Assembly: GCF_016185115.1 (NCBI RefSeq)
Contig: NZ_JACPOF010000015.1
Location: 186,001-250,000, forward strand
Direction: 5' to 3'
Origin: Polaromonas sp.
GTDB taxonomy: Bacteria; Pseudomonadota; Gammaproteobacteria; Burkholderiales; Burkholderiaceae_C
DNA length: 64,000 nucleotides
Shown: positions 36,747 to 45,020 of the stretch, in pieces
Layout of the letters: the number at the start of each line of letters is the position of its first letter
How positions within the stretch are numbered: the first letter of the stretch is position 1
Notes under the pieces: model-generated
The model's input: the letters and a program-made list of their open reading frames with translations, nothing else
The model's database searches: none
Told to the model about the DNA's origin: nothing
Position numbers and translations under genes: made by a program

Positions 36747-36940
36747 TAAATATTCATTTATTCAGATATTTCGATGTGGGCAGCTTTAACGCCGCCCGGC
36801 ACCGGCAGATTTTTCCTAACCCAGCCCTCAGGCACTTTTCAATCATACGGACCGAACCAGACGATGACCACAAAGCCCGACCATCCATCCCGCTCCCGCC
36901 GGCGCCGCCCGGCCTCCCCAGCCTTGCTTGAAAGCAGCCC

Positions 36941-39016
36941 ATGCTGAAGGGTAGCCGCCTTGCCGCCGATATCGGCGGGACTTTCACCGACGTGGCCTAC
37001 TTCGACCCGGCCACCGGCGCGATCACGCTGGGCAAATCGCTCAGCACACCCAAAAACATGGTGGACGGCATTTCCGAAGGCGTGCATAAGGCCGGCACCA
37101 GCTACAAAAATGCCGAGACCTTTCTGCACGGCTCGACGGTGGCGATCAACACCTTGCTGGAGCGCAAGGGCGCCAAAACCGCCCTGCTGGTCACCGAGGG
37201 TTTCAGGGACATCTACGAGATAGGCCGCATCAACCGGCCTGATGCCTACAACCTGTTCTTCAAAAAACACGTGCCGCTGGTTGAGCGAAGACTTCGCTTT
37301 GAAGTGCCCGAGCGCCTGACCGCCGAAGGCACAGTTCACAGGGCGCTTGACGTTAACGCCGTGCATGCGATTTGCGACGAGTTGATAAAGGAAGGCGTCG
37401 AGGCTGTCGCCATCCTGCTGCTGCATTGCTACGCCAACCCTGCGCATGAGCTGGAAGTCAAGAAGATCGTGCAGGGCCGTCTGCCCAAAGCGTTTGTCAC
37501 CGCCTCACACGAGCTGTCGCAGGAGTACCGCGAGTTCGAGCGCTGCTCGACCGCCGTTGCCAATGCCTATGTGGGCCCCATCGTCAGCAACTACATCTCA
37601 GGCATAGACGCGCGCATCAAGGGCGAAGGTTTTGAAGGTGCGTTTTTGCTGGTGCAGTCGACCGGCGGACTGTATGAGTCAGACCAGGCGCAGGTGCAGT
37701 GCGTGCGCATGCTCGAATCCGGCCCTGCAGCTGGGGTGATTGGTGCGCATGCCCTGTGCGCCGAGCTGAACCTGCCGAACGCGATTGCCTTTGACATGGG
37801 CGGCACCACCGCCAAGGCGGGTGTCATACACAACCACAAGGTGCTGACCACCAACCTGGCTTTTGTGGGCGGCTACCAGCAGGGCCTGCCGATACAGATA
37901 CCGCTGGTTGACGTGTTTGAAGTGGGCACGGGCGGCGGCAGCATTGCAGATGTGGATGTCGGTGGCTCGCTGCGCGTCGGCCCGCACAGCGCAGGTGCAG
38001 AGCCCGGCCCGGCCTGCTATGGCCGCGGTGGCAGCTTCCCCACGGTGACTGACGCCAACCTGCTGCTCGGGAGGCTGGGTGCAGACCGTTTTCTGGGCGG
38101 TGAAATGCGACTTGATGTTGCTGCGGCAGAGCAGGCCATCGCCTCGAAGGTTGGCGCGCCGCTGGGCCTGGACGCCACGCTGGCGGCAGAAGGCATTTTG
38201 CGCATCGCGGTCACCAAGATGTCTTACGCGGTGAAGGGCGTGTCGACGGAACGCGGCTTTGATGCGGCGGCTTTCACGCTGATTGCCTACGGTGGTGCAG
38301 GCCCCCTGCATGCCTCGGCCATCGCGCGTGAAATCGGCATCAAAGACCTCATCATCCCCCGCGCGCCGGGGCATTTCTGTGCTTTCGGCATGCTGCACTC
38401 CGACCTGCGCTACGACTCGGTGCGCACCACCTTCCGCAAGCTCGAAGACATGGACTTCGGCGAGATCGAAAAGTCTTTTGTGGAGCTTGCTGCAGCTGGC
38501 CAGAAGGCGCTGAAGGAAAGTGACGTCAAGCCTGCGTCGGTGCACATCGGCTATTCGGCCGACATGCGTTATGTGGGCCAGGAGCACTCTGTCACCGTGG
38601 ACCTGGATCTGGCGCAATTCACCAGCCGCGACAGCGCAGGCATCAAGCGCCAGTTTGACGAGGTGCACCAGCAGCGCTACGGCACGTGCGCGCCAAAGGA
38701 AAAAGTCGAGATCGTCACGTTGCGCGCTGCGGTCACCGGTGTCATGCCCAAGCCGGCCATGCAGCGGGTGGAGGCCGGCACCGCCACGCCGCCTGAATCC
38801 GCGCACCGCGGTGAGCGTGAGGTTTATTTCTCGGAACTGAAAGGCCGCACATCTGCAAGGGTGTATGACCGCGAAAAACTGCTCGCGGGCAACCAGATCA
38901 CCGGCCCTGCGCTGGTGGAAGAGCACGCGTCCACCACGGTGCTGTTGCCGGGTGATGTCCTGGAAGTGGACAGCTTCGGAAGCCTTCGAATCAAGATTGG
39001 AGAGATGTCAGCATGA
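36941..39016 (+). CDS. hyuA: Hydantoinase/oxoprolinase subunit A (HyuA family)
   Basis: A 691-residue protein. The N-terminal phosphate-binding motif AADIGGTFTDVAYFDPATG, the metal/ATPase motif IAFDMGGTTAKAGVI and the C-terminal IAYGGAGPLHASAIAREIG define the HyuA/5-oxoprolinase family, which uses ATP to open lactam or hydantoin rings or to carboxylate acetone-type substrates. The substrate is not readable from the sequence. Its stop overlaps the hyuB start by 4 bases. First gene of hyuA-hyuB-Bug-unknown. Confidence 0.93.
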   Translation: MLKGSRLAADIGGTFTDVAYFDPATGAITLGKSLSTPKNMVDGISEGVHKAGTSYKNAETFLHGSTVAINTLLERKGAKTALLVTEGFRDIYEIGRINRPDAYNLFFKKHVPLVERRLRFEVPERLTAEGTVHRALDVNAVHAICDELIKEGVEAVAILLLHCYANPAHELEVKKIVQGRLPKAFVTASHELSQEYREFERCSTAVANAYVGPIVSNYISGIDARIKGEGFEGAFLLVQSTGGLYESDQAQVQCVRMLESGPAAGVIGAHALCAELNLPNAIAFDMGGTTAKAGVIHNHKVLTTNLAFVGGYQQGLPIQIPLVDVFEVGTGGGSIADVDVGGSLRVGPHSAGAEPGPACYGRGGSFPTVTDANLLLGRLGADRFLGGEMRLDVAAAEQAIASKVGAPLGLDATLAAEGILRIAVTKMSYAVKGVSTERGFDAAAFTLIAYGGAGPLHASAIAREIGIKDLIIPRAPGHFCAFGMLHSDLRYDSVRTTFRKLEDMDFGEIEKSFVELAAAGQKALKESDVKPASVHIGYSADMRYVGQEHSVTVDLDLAQFTSRDSAGIKRQFDEVHQQRYGTCAPKEKVEIVTLRAAVTGVMPKPAMQRVEAGTATPPESAHRGEREVYFSELKGRTSARVYDREKLLAGNQITGPALVEEHASTTVLLPGDVLEVDSFGSLRIKIGEMSA

Positions 39017-40767
39017 GCATGAAAGAACAAGCTTCCGCGCAGCCCGATCCGGTGCTGACGGAAATCATCCGTAACGGCGTGCTGGCGGTGACAGAGGAGA
39101 TGAAAACCAACCTCATGCGCACCGCCTACAACATGATCATCTATGAAGCGCTGGACTTCACGGTGGGCCTGTTCACGGCAGAAGGCGAAACCATATCCAT
39201 AGGCATAGGCTTGCCCAGCTTCATCAAGGGCATGGCCAACACCGTCAATGCCATGCGCGAAAAATACGGCGCTGACGGCATCAGCCCGGGCGACATCCTG
39301 GTGACCAACGACGCCTACATCACCGGCAGCCACCTGAACCACTTCACGTTTGCGCAGCCGATATTTCTCGGTGGAAAGCTGTCCGGCTGGTCCTGCTGCA
39401 TGGCCCACTGGATGGATGTGGGCGGAACGCTGGGCGGTGTCACCACGGACATCTATTCCGAAGGCCTGCAGATTCCCATCATGAAATACCAGAAGGGTGA
39501 GCAGGTCAACGACGACCTGCTGGAGATCATCAGGATGAATGTGCGCGTGGCCGACCGCGCGATGGGTGACCTGCGGGCGCAGATTGTGGCGGTCACCACC
39601 GGCACCAAACGTTTCACTGAACTGCTGGAACGTTACGGCCGCACGCAGACGCTGGCAGCCGTCGCCAACATCATGGACAGGTCGGAGGCATCTGCCAGGG
39701 CGCGCACGGTGCTGATACCCGACGGCACCTACGAGGCGGAGTCCTTCATGGACGATGACGGCCTTGAGCTGGGGGTGCGCATACCGATCAAGGTCCGCGT
39801 GATCAAGAAAGGCGACGAGCTGACGGTGGACCTGTCGCAAATGAGCCCGCAGGTCAGGGGCTTCTTCAACTCGGGGCCCAGCACCGGCTATTCGTGCGCG
39901 CAGGTGGCGTACAAGTGCCTGACATCCCCGACCGACTACCCCATCAACGAGGGGAGCTTCCGCCCGCTCAAGGTGATATGCCCTGAAGGCACCGTCATCA
40001 GCGCGGTGAAGCCCGCCGCCATGCGCTGGTGGATGACCTTCCCGATGACGGTGGTCGACACGATTTTCAAGGCCATGGTCAGCGCCATTCCGGACAAGAC
40101 CATCGCCGCCCACCACGCCGACCTGGTGTTTTCCATGTTCCACGGCATAGAGCCGAAGAACGGCCAGTTCTTCCTGGGCTTTGTTGGCCCCACCGGCGGC
40201 GGCTGGGGCGCCAAGCAGTCTGAAGACGGCATGAGCGGCGTGGTCTGCTCCAACGATGGCGACACACACAACAGCCCCTGTGAACAGCTGGAGAGCAAAT
40301 ACCCCATCCTGATCGAGCGGCACGCACTGCGTGAAGACTCGGGCGGCGCCGGGCGCCAGCGCGGGGGCCTGGGCACCGAGGTGGTGTACCACGCAAGAAC
40401 GCCTTTCACGGTGGATGTGCAGGCCGAGCGCATGCACTGCGCGCCCTGGGGGCTGGAAGGCGGGCATTCGGGCCTGGCCAACGAAGTCTTCATTACCCGC
40501 AAGGGTTCTTCCATACCGGTCGAGCCCAGCGCCAAGGTGCGCAACCAGCGGCTGAAGGTCGGCGACAAGCTGCATCTTCGCGCAGGTGGCGGTGGTGGCT
40601 TTGGCCCGCCTGAGGAGCGTTCAGCTGTTGCGCTGGCCAATGACGTGCTGCAGGGTTATGTCAGCCCCGAACGGGCACGCGATGTGTACCAGGCTGTGCT
40701 GACTGCGGAAGGCCGGGTTGATATAGCTGCGACGGACAGGCAAAGGGCCGTGCGCCGGCAGGCTTGA
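39013..40767 (+). CDS. hyuB: Hydantoinase B/oxoprolinase subunit (HyuB family)
   Basis: A 584-residue protein of the HyuB family. Key blocks are RNGVLAVTEEMKTNLMRTAY near the start, GDILVTNDAYITGSHLNHFT, and the C-terminal GGGGFGPPEERS glycine loop. HyuB is the partner of HyuA; together they form the ring-opening enzyme in the cytoplasm. The gene overlaps hyuA by ATGA and is followed by a solute-binding protein gene. Confidence 0.93.
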   Translation: MSMKEQASAQPDPVLTEIIRNGVLAVTEEMKTNLMRTAYNMIIYEALDFTVGLFTAEGETISIGIGLPSFIKGMANTVNAMREKYGADGISPGDILVTNDAYITGSHLNHFTFAQPIFLGGKLSGWSCCMAHWMDVGGTLGGVTTDIYSEGLQIPIMKYQKGEQVNDDLLEIIRMNVRVADRAMGDLRAQIVAVTTGTKRFTELLERYGRTQTLAAVANIMDRSEASARARTVLIPDGTYEAESFMDDDGLELGVRIPIKVRVIKKGDELTVDLSQMSPQVRGFFNSGPSTGYSCAQVAYKCLTSPTDYPINEGSFRPLKVICPEGTVISAVKPAAMRWWMTFPMTVVDTIFKAMVSAIPDKTIAAHHADLVFSMFHGIEPKNGQFFLGFVGPTGGGWGAKQSEDGMSGVVCSNDGDTHNSPCEQLESKYPILIERHALREDSGGAGRQRGGLGTEVVYHARTPFTVDVQAERMHCAPWGLEGGHSGLANEVFITRKGSSIPVEPSAKVRNQRLKVGDKLHLRAGGGGGFGPPEERSAVALANDVLQGYVSPERARDVYQAVLTAEGRVDIAATDRQRAVRRQA

Positions 40768-40835
40768 GGTGAGTGGTTGCCGCGCAATCCCCATGGGCCT
40801 GCGCGGTATATTTTTTGATAACTGAAGGAGACGAC

Positions 40836-41822
40836 ATGAAAGATTCCCTGAAAGCGATGTCCGTTAAAAAAGCGGCCATGAGTTTGGGCCTTGCGCTCGC
40901 TGCGGCGTTCGCACCGGCAGGCTGGGCACAGCAGTTCCCGACCAAACCGGTCACACTGATCAACCCTTATCCGGCCGGCGGCGGCGTCGATGTGATGGCC
41001 AGACTGCTGGCGCAGGAATTGCAGGCTGAGTGGGGCCAGCCAGTGCTGCTTGACAGCAAGCCCGGCGGCGGCACCACCATCAGCGCGGGTTATGTGGCGC
41101 GCGCGCCTGCAGACGGCTACACCCTGCTGGTCAGCACCAGCCAGCACGCAGTCGCCCCCTGGGTCATCAGGAACCTGACCTATAACTACACGACCAGCCT
41201 GACCGGCGTGTCGGTGTTTGCGGAGTCGCCACTGATACTGACGGTGCGGCCCGGCCTGAAGATCGAGACGGCGGCGCAGCTTGTCTCCCTGATCAAGGAA
41301 AAGGGCACTACCATGAACTACGGTTCATCCGGCCCCGGCGGTCTGCCGCACCTGGCGGGCGTGATGCTCAACCAGGCCACCGGCGTGAATGTCCCGCACA
41401 TCCCTTACCTGGGTACGGCGCCCGCATTCACGGCACTGCAGGGCGACCAGATCGACTACCTGTTTGGTGATATCTCGGTAGTGCCCACCGTCAAGAGCGG
41501 CCGCATCAAGGCGCTTGGTGTGACTGTGGACAAGCGCGTGCCGGACTTTCCCGCAGTGCCGGCCATGGTTGAAAGCATTCCCGGCTTTGTACTGAATGTC
41601 TGGGTCGGTCTTGATGCACCGGCGGGCACGCCCAGGAGCGTGATCGACAGGATCAACGCATCCGTCCAGAAAGCCCTCAAGTCCCCGGCGCTGATCAAGC
41701 GCTACGCCGAGTTGTCGACGCAACCAAAATGGTCGACGCCCGAGCAGTTCAACGAATTCAGGGCAGCGGAAGTCAAAAAATACGGTGAGCTTGTCAAGGC
41801 GGCCGGCCTGAAGGCGGAGTGA
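40836..41822 (+). CDS. Bug (TctC) family tripartite tricarboxylate transporter solute-binding protein
   Basis: 328 residues from the ATG at 40836 (GAAGGAG upstream). The signal peptide ends AGWAQ-QFPTKPV. The Bug fold is recognised from KPVTLINPYPAGGGVDVMAR, KPGGGTTISAGYVARAPADG and the central YGSSGPGGLPHLAG. It is periplasmic and would present the substrate of the hyuAB enzyme to a TctAB membrane pair; no tctA/tctB genes are nearby, which is usual for Bug proteins in this group. Confidence 0.92.
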   Translation: MKDSLKAMSVKKAAMSLGLALAAAFAPAGWAQQFPTKPVTLINPYPAGGGVDVMARLLAQELQAEWGQPVLLDSKPGGGTTISAGYVARAPADGYTLLVSTSQHAVAPWVIRNLTYNYTTSLTGVSVFAESPLILTVRPGLKIETAAQLVSLIKEKGTTMNYGSSGPGGLPHLAGVMLNQATGVNVPHIPYLGTAPAFTALQGDQIDYLFGDISVVPTVKSGRIKALGVTVDKRVPDFPAVPAMVESIPGFVLNVWVGLDAPAGTPRSVIDRINASVQKALKSPALIKRYAELSTQPKWSTPEQFNEFRAAEVKKYGELVKAAGLKAE

Positions 41823-41826
41823 GCTG

Positions 41827-42234
41827 ATGCCGGCGACTGCTTCGGCGTTGCGGGTCATCAGGCTGGTATCCGCGTGGCAGAAGATACGTCAGGGTCATGT
41901 GGCCCTCAATGGCTTGTCATGCGCGTGCAACCTGGGTGTCGGCAGCCTGTCCGCCAGTGCGTTCGAGCAGCCCATGCTGGATTACCTGCATGACACCCAT
42001 GCCGGCACGCCCGGCGTGGATGGTCTCTTCAGCAAATGCGCTTACGTGGAAGGTGAAGCGGGCAGCCTCAACACCTTCCTGACTGAGCTGGCGCAATTGC
42101 CGACGCTGGGCATTGCGGAATGCGCGCTGATTCGTGACATCGAGCGATCCCTGACTTCGTTTGCCGAGCAGCACCTGATTGAAGCGCCATCACTGAGGGA
42201 TTTGCCGCAGGCCGAGGCATTGGCGATGGCATAA
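41827..42234 (+). CDS. Unknown 135-residue protein at the end of the hyu operon
   Basis: Starts 4 bases after the Bug stop and is ended by a strong terminator, so it looks like a real last operon gene. It has no signal peptide or membrane helix. NGLSCACNLGVGSLSASAFE holds two close cysteines, and an acidic helical second half (GSLNTFLTELAQLPTLGIAE) follows. I do not recognise the family. A role with the hydantoinase pair is only suggested by position. Confidence 0.65.
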   Translation: MPATASALRVIRLVSAWQKIRQGHVALNGLSCACNLGVGSLSASAFEQPMLDYLHDTHAGTPGVDGLFSKCAYVEGEAGSLNTFLTELAQLPTLGIAECALIRDIERSLTSFAEQHLIEAPSLRDLPQAEALAMA

Positions 42235-42272
42235 AAAGGGCCGGGGCATGCAGATGCCTCGGCCCTTTTTTT
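42234..42272 (+). terminator. Rho-independent terminator of the hyu operon
   Basis: AAAAGGGCCGGGGCAT-GCAG-ATGCCTCGGCCCTTTT with one mismatch in a 16-base stem, then TTT. It separates the hyu operon from the convergent minus-strand cluster. Confidence 0.9.
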
Positions 42273-42302
42273 GCGTCCGGTTGTCGTACCGGGTCGTTTT
42301 TT

Positions 42303-43289
42303 TTAGTCTTCCGCCGTAAAACCCGAAGCTTTGACGATGGGTGCCCAGCGCTCCTGGTCGGCCTTGATGACGGCGGCAAAGCTGGCGGGGGTGCTTTGCA
42401 CGGTGTCCATGGCTATGCCTGCGTAGCCGTCCTTGATGTCCTGGCGCTGCAGCACGGCGTTGATGGCGGCTGATGCTTTGGCGATGGTGGCGGGTGGTGT
42501 TTTGGCTGGCATGAAAAAGCCCAGCCAGGATTCGATCACCATGTCCTTCAGGCCGCTTTCAACCAGCGTGGGTGCATCGGGCACGAAGCGGCTGCGTTGT
42601 GCGCCCATGGTGGCCAGCACACGCACGCGCCCGCTTTTCAGGTGCGGCAGCACTTCGCCGATGGGGTTGATGCTGATGGGGATCTGGCCGCCCATCAGAT
42701 CCTGCAGCGCCAGCGCGCCGCCCTTGTAAGGCACGTGCAGCAGCTCGGTATTGATGGCGCGCGACAGCATGATGCCGGTGAAGTGCGATGCACTGCCGGC
42801 AGAAGTCGATGCGAATGACGCCTGCTTCGGGTTGGCTTTGGCCCAGGCGACAAACTGCTGCAGGTTGGTCACGCTGGCGGGCAGGCCGGGGCCGGCGACC
42901 AGTGCATAGCCCGTTTTCGATGCCAGTGCCACAGGTGCGAAGTCCTGCAGTGGGTTGTAGCTCAGCTTGCGAAAGCTGTAGGGGAAGATGGTCATGACGA
43001 AGTCGGGCGTGAACAGCATGGTGCTGCCGTCGGCTTCGCTGTCACGCACGTACTCGGAGCCGAGCCGGCCCGATGCACCTGCGCGGTTGTCGACGATGAT
43101 GCCGGCCGGGTAGTCGGCGCGCAGCTTTTCAGCCGTCAGGCGCGCCACCGCATCGGTGCCACCGCCCGCAGGGAAGGGAACAATCACGCGTGAGACCTTG
43201 GCTGCGGCCTGCGCAAAGGCGGATTGCGTGAATGACAGGGGCAGGGCAATGGCGGCGGCTGCGCCAGCCAGGAGTTTGCGTCGGATCAT
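42303..43289 (-). CDS. Bug (TctC) family solute-binding protein
   Basis: 328 residues from the ATG at 43289. The signal peptide RKLLAGAAAAIALPLSF ends SAFAQ. The core has RVIVPFPAGGGTDAVARLTA, VDNRAGASGRLGSEYV and FASTSAGSASHFTG. Last gene of the minus-strand catabolic cluster and probably the binding protein for its substrate. It differs clearly in sequence from the Bug protein at 40836-41822. Confidence 0.92.
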   Translation of the reverse strand: MIRRKLLAGAAAAIALPLSFTQSAFAQAAAKVSRVIVPFPAGGGTDAVARLTAEKLRADYPAGIIVDNRAGASGRLGSEYVRDSEADGSTMLFTPDFVMTIFPYSFRKLSYNPLQDFAPVALASKTGYALVAGPGLPASVTNLQQFVAWAKANPKQASFASTSAGSASHFTGIMLSRAINTELLHVPYKGGALALQDLMGGQIPISINPIGEVLPHLKSGRVRVLATMGAQRSRFVPDAPTLVESGLKDMVIESWLGFFMPAKTPPATIAKASAAINAVLQRQDIKDGYAGIAMDTVQSTPASFAAVIKADQERWAPIVKASGFTAED

Positions 43290-43344
43290 GAAGGCTTTCT
43301 GTGTGTTGTCGTTGTTGTCAAAAATGGAGCGGCGCCGCAAAGGC

Positions 43345-43674
43345 TCAGGGGTTTTGTTCGGTCACATCCTGGTTGATGTGTTTGACCACCCCGTCGAACA
43401 GTGGCGTCACGTTGGCTGCAAACCAGGTGCGGAACTCCTGCCGGTAGGGCTTGTCCAGCGCGGCGTGCAGGTCGGCTTCGGATGCAAACCAGAATTCCAG
43501 CGTCGCGTAGATGGCGGGTGCGCCCTCCTCATGGTCCTGGCCCAGCAACAGCCTCGCCGACACGATGCGCTCAAACTTCATGTACATCTTCAATGCAGAG
43601 CGCAGGGCTTTCTGCAGGTCGTCACCCTTGCCGGGTCGGGGTTGGCCTATGAGGTAGGCGCATCGCATGAACAT
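43345..43674 (-). CDS. EthD-like dimeric alpha/beta-barrel protein
   Basis: 109 residues with AAGGA eight bases before the ATG. It begins MFMRCAYLIGQPRPGKGDDL and contains IYATLEFWFASEADLHAALD, the pattern of EthD/ferredoxin-like small proteins found with degradation enzymes. These bind small organic ligands, or act as isomerases or decarboxylases. The exact reaction is unknown. It lies inside the minus-strand cluster between the flavoprotein and Bug genes. Confidence 0.7.
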   Translation of the reverse strand: MFMRCAYLIGQPRPGKGDDLQKALRSALKMYMKFERIVSARLLLGQDHEEGAPAIYATLEFWFASEADLHAALDKPYRQEFRTWFAANVTPLFDGVVKHINQDVTEQNP

Positions 43675-43734
43675 TGTTTTTCCTTGTCGGGTTGCGGGAC
43701 GGGGCTGTCTGAAATCTTGAGGCCGGCGCTTGCG

Positions 43735-44337
43735 TCAACCCAGCCACTGCGCGAGTTGCGCACCTGCGCCTTCAATGGCCGCTGCCTTTTTTTCCGGAAT
43801 GTTCAGGCCTTCTGCGTAGATGAACTGGATGTCGGAAATCCCTATCAGGCTCAGGAAGTTGGTGACATGGCCAGTCTGCGTGTCACGGTTGGTACCTGCA
43901 TAAATGCCGCCCCGAGTCGCCAGGATGTAGCACTTTTTGCCTTCGGGCAGCAGGCCCTTGGGGCCTTGGGGTGTATACATAAAGGTCACGCCGACTCGTG
44001 CGATGTGGTCGAACCATGCCTTCATTCCGGACGAAATGCCGAAGTTGTACATGGGCAGGCCCAGCACAATCACGTCGGCCTGGCGAAGCTCCTCAATCAG
44101 CGAGTCCGAGTATTCGAGCAGCTTGTTTTGCGCCGGCGTACGGTCTGCAGCAGGAACGCGTGAGGCCAGGAATGCCGGCGCTTCAAGGTGATGGGGCGGG
44201 TTCAGCCCCAGGTCGCGCGATATGACTTTGGCACCCGGGTTCTTCGCCAGCCAGGAGGTGGCAAAACGCTCCACGAGCTGGGTCGATTGCCCCTGGTCGC
44301 CGAAGATGCTGGTGGTCAGCTTGAACAGTGTGGTCAT
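43735..44337 (-). CDS. FMN-dependent NADH:quinone/azo reductase (AzoR-like flavodoxin fold)
   Basis: 200 residues from the ATG at 44337. The motifs TSIFGDQGQSTQLVERF, LGLPMYNFGISSGMKAWFD and LATRGGIYAG are those of the AzoR family, which reduces quinones and azo bonds with NADH through FMN. In this cluster a role in reducing a quinone intermediate of aromatic breakdown is possible but unproven. It starts 13 bases after the VOC gene end. Confidence 0.9.
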   Translation of the reverse strand: MTTLFKLTTSIFGDQGQSTQLVERFATSWLAKNPGAKVISRDLGLNPPHHLEAPAFLASRVPAADRTPAQNKLLEYSDSLIEELRQADVIVLGLPMYNFGISSGMKAWFDHIARVGVTFMYTPQGPKGLLPEGKKCYILATRGGIYAGTNRDTQTGHVTNFLSLIGISDIQFIYAEGLNIPEKKAAAIEGAGAQLAQWLG

Positions 44338-44350
44338 GTCAGCTGCCTTC

Positions 44351-44977
44351 TCAAACGCCGGGCACAAAACGGTTCATGCGTGCGCCTATGCGCTTTCTCC
44401 AGTCGGTGCTCATCTCGAAGCCGGGCTGCTCCACCGCCATTTCTTTGGTCTGTTTGTAGATCGCATCGTTCGACTGGGTCAGGTCCAGCGGGATCAGGAA
44501 GGGCTGCGGAAAGTACCACTCGGTGTCGACGAACAACTCCAGGTTGTTGCCGTCAGGGTCATGGCAGTAGATGCTCCACGCAATGCCGTGGTTGGCGGGG
44601 AAGATGTTCTGGACGTTTTCCCGTTCCAGCACCTTTTGCAGCTTGCGCAGGCTGTCGAGTGAACCCACACGGAAGGAGATCTGGTTGATCACGCTGCCGA
44701 ACTGTGCATTGAAGGGGTTGGGCGGAATGTTGTCCGGTTTTCCCGACACCAGCACCAGTTGGTGGTGATCCTGCGGGTCGCGTGAGAGGAAGATCAGGTC
44801 CATGCCCACGGCATGCCCGCGGTCGGTGACGGTAAAGCCCAGCACGCGGGTGTAGAAGTCTTCCATCTTCGCCATGTCCTTCACGGCAAAGCCCATGTGG
44901 CTGAACATCAGGTTGGGGGCTTCGCTGTTGGGGGCAGCGGTGCTGGCTTCGGGTTTGGTGGCTACGCTTGTCGTCAT
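44351..44977 (-). CDS. VOC-superfamily (glyoxalase/extradiol dioxygenase-like) protein
   Basis: A 208-residue protein with a single VOC domain at about residues 25-150. Likely metal ligands are His in FSHMGFAVKDM, His in DPQDHHQLVLVSG and Glu in HDPDGNNLELFVD, the H-H-E set of extradiol dioxygenases and glyoxalases. HGIAWSIYCHDPDGNNLELF resembles catechol 2,3-dioxygenase C-terminal modules. The C-terminal 55 residues are helical and not part of the fold. The substrate is probably aromatic, given the neighbours (inference). Confidence 0.85.
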   Translation of the reverse strand: MTTSVATKPEASTAAPNSEAPNLMFSHMGFAVKDMAKMEDFYTRVLGFTVTDRGHAVGMDLIFLSRDPQDHHQLVLVSGKPDNIPPNPFNAQFGSVINQISFRVGSLDSLRKLQKVLERENVQNIFPANHGIAWSIYCHDPDGNNLELFVDTEWYFPQPFLIPLDLTQSNDAIYKQTKEMAVEQPGFEMSTDWRKRIGARMNRFVPGV

Positions 44978-45020
44978 GGTGTCTCCTTTTTAATCATTGA
45001 AAAATCACACGTCAGAAAAC

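Noticed and set aside
37679..40575. Long antisense frames (415 and 583 codons) opposite hyuA and hyuB
   Set aside because: Both hyu genes are complete with correct starts and overlaps; the antisense frames reflect third-position GC bias.
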